In this document: positions 40,120 to 40,263 of the stretch, piece after piece
Position numbering within the stretch: position 1 is the stretch's first letter
Layout: every line of letters starts with the position of its first letter
Assembly (NCBI GenBank): GCA_964528575.1
Contig: CAZGTQ010000351.1
Span: 1 to 40,263 of the forward strand
Length of the DNA: 40,263 nt
Direction of reading: 5' to 3'
DNA from: CAZGTQ01 sp964528575
GTDB lineage: Bacteria > Planctomycetota > UBA1135 > GCA-002686595
The notes under the pieces: model-generated
Database searches by the model: none
What the model was told of the DNA's origin: nothing
The model's input: only the letters and a program-made list of their open reading frames with translations
Translations under genes and position numbers: made by a program

Positions 40120-40263
40120 TCACCTGGTCGCGCGGTCGTTCCCGCTGCTCGAGGTGGACGGGGAGGCGTCGAGGAGCACGATCATGCGGTCGATCCCCGC
40201 CTGACAGGCCGCGCTGCTCGAGGTCCGCGCGAGCGAGAGGTGGGACGACGGGCTGTTGCGCTG
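40120..40263 (-). CDS. 3' end of an unidentified gene (tentative)
   Basis: The minus strand is open from the right edge to a TGA at 40120-40122, giving 47 residues (SLARTSSSAACQAGIDRMIV, then LLDASPSTSSSGNDRATR). Codon use is compatible with coding, and the direction fits the next genes, but no family can be named from this fragment. It could be a chance open stretch in GC-rich DNA. Confidence 0.3.
   Translation of the reverse strand, partial: QRNSPSSHLSLARTSSSAACQAGIDRMIVLLDASPSTSSSGNDRATR

Overview
This window is very GC-rich DNA (roughly 70% or more by eye) with dense bacterial genes, many non-ATG starts and many 4-base ATGA overlaps. It suggests a planctomycete-like bacterium. The markers are a paired DUF1552 protein and multi-domain 'planctomycete cytochrome' (PSCyt/PSD) protein, a sigma factor fused to a membrane segment and carboxypeptidase-regulatory-like domains, a transmembrane Ser/Thr kinase, and many secreted proteins ending in a recurring beta-rich C-terminal module. 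An lpxD gene, lipoproteins and an outer-membrane-barrel-like protein indicate a diderm envelope. Taxonomy is inferred from gene content only. I saw no rRNA, tRNA, CRISPR array, transposase or phage gene.

Layout. 1-4.2 kb: the 3' end of an SCP2-domain gene, a secreted beta-helix protein, a 183-bp element with 23-bp inverted ends, and the sigma-factor fusion. 4.3-7.6 kb: a methyltransferase and GT2 glycosyltransferase (minus strand), head-to-head with a GT4 glycosyltransferase whose start codon overlaps that of the GT2. 7.6-12 kb: a secreted protein with a haem-c motif, rsgA, a RimJ/RimL-like acetyltransferase and a secreted hypothetical protein. 12.1-15.7 kb: the DUF1552/PSD pair. 15.9-19.2 kb: a small membrane protein and a sulfatase-fold lipoprotein lacking the usual catalytic Cys/Ser.

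19.3-23.7 kb is a tight co-directional cassette: acyl carrier protein, SDR oxidoreductase, AMP-forming acyl ligase, GNAT acyltransferase and PIG-L/LmbE deacetylase. Together they could load an acyl group on the carrier, tailor it, and place it on an amine freed by deacetylation. A small frameshifted gene remnant follows, then a lipoprotein, a CAP-domain protein and a barrel-like protein.

27.0-32.3 kb holds the most unusual unit: two tandem paralogous lipoproteins, each with about nine 24-residue MORN-like repeats joined to a thioredoxin-fold domain with a CIYC motif. They are followed, with an ATGA overlap, by a transmembrane Ser/Thr kinase that has a beta-sandwich-like outer domain. The first lipoprotein is preceded by two mutually exclusive hairpins, one of which covers its ribosome binding site. 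I propose this as a candidate undescribed envelope sensing/redox system.

32.5-40.2 kb: a secreted trypsin-fold protease, a small secreted protein that is a stand-alone copy of the C-terminal module, lpxD, a DUF2961/GH172-like secreted protein, a soluble PQQ-dehydrogenase-like beta-propeller protein, and the 3' end of an unidentified minus-strand gene.
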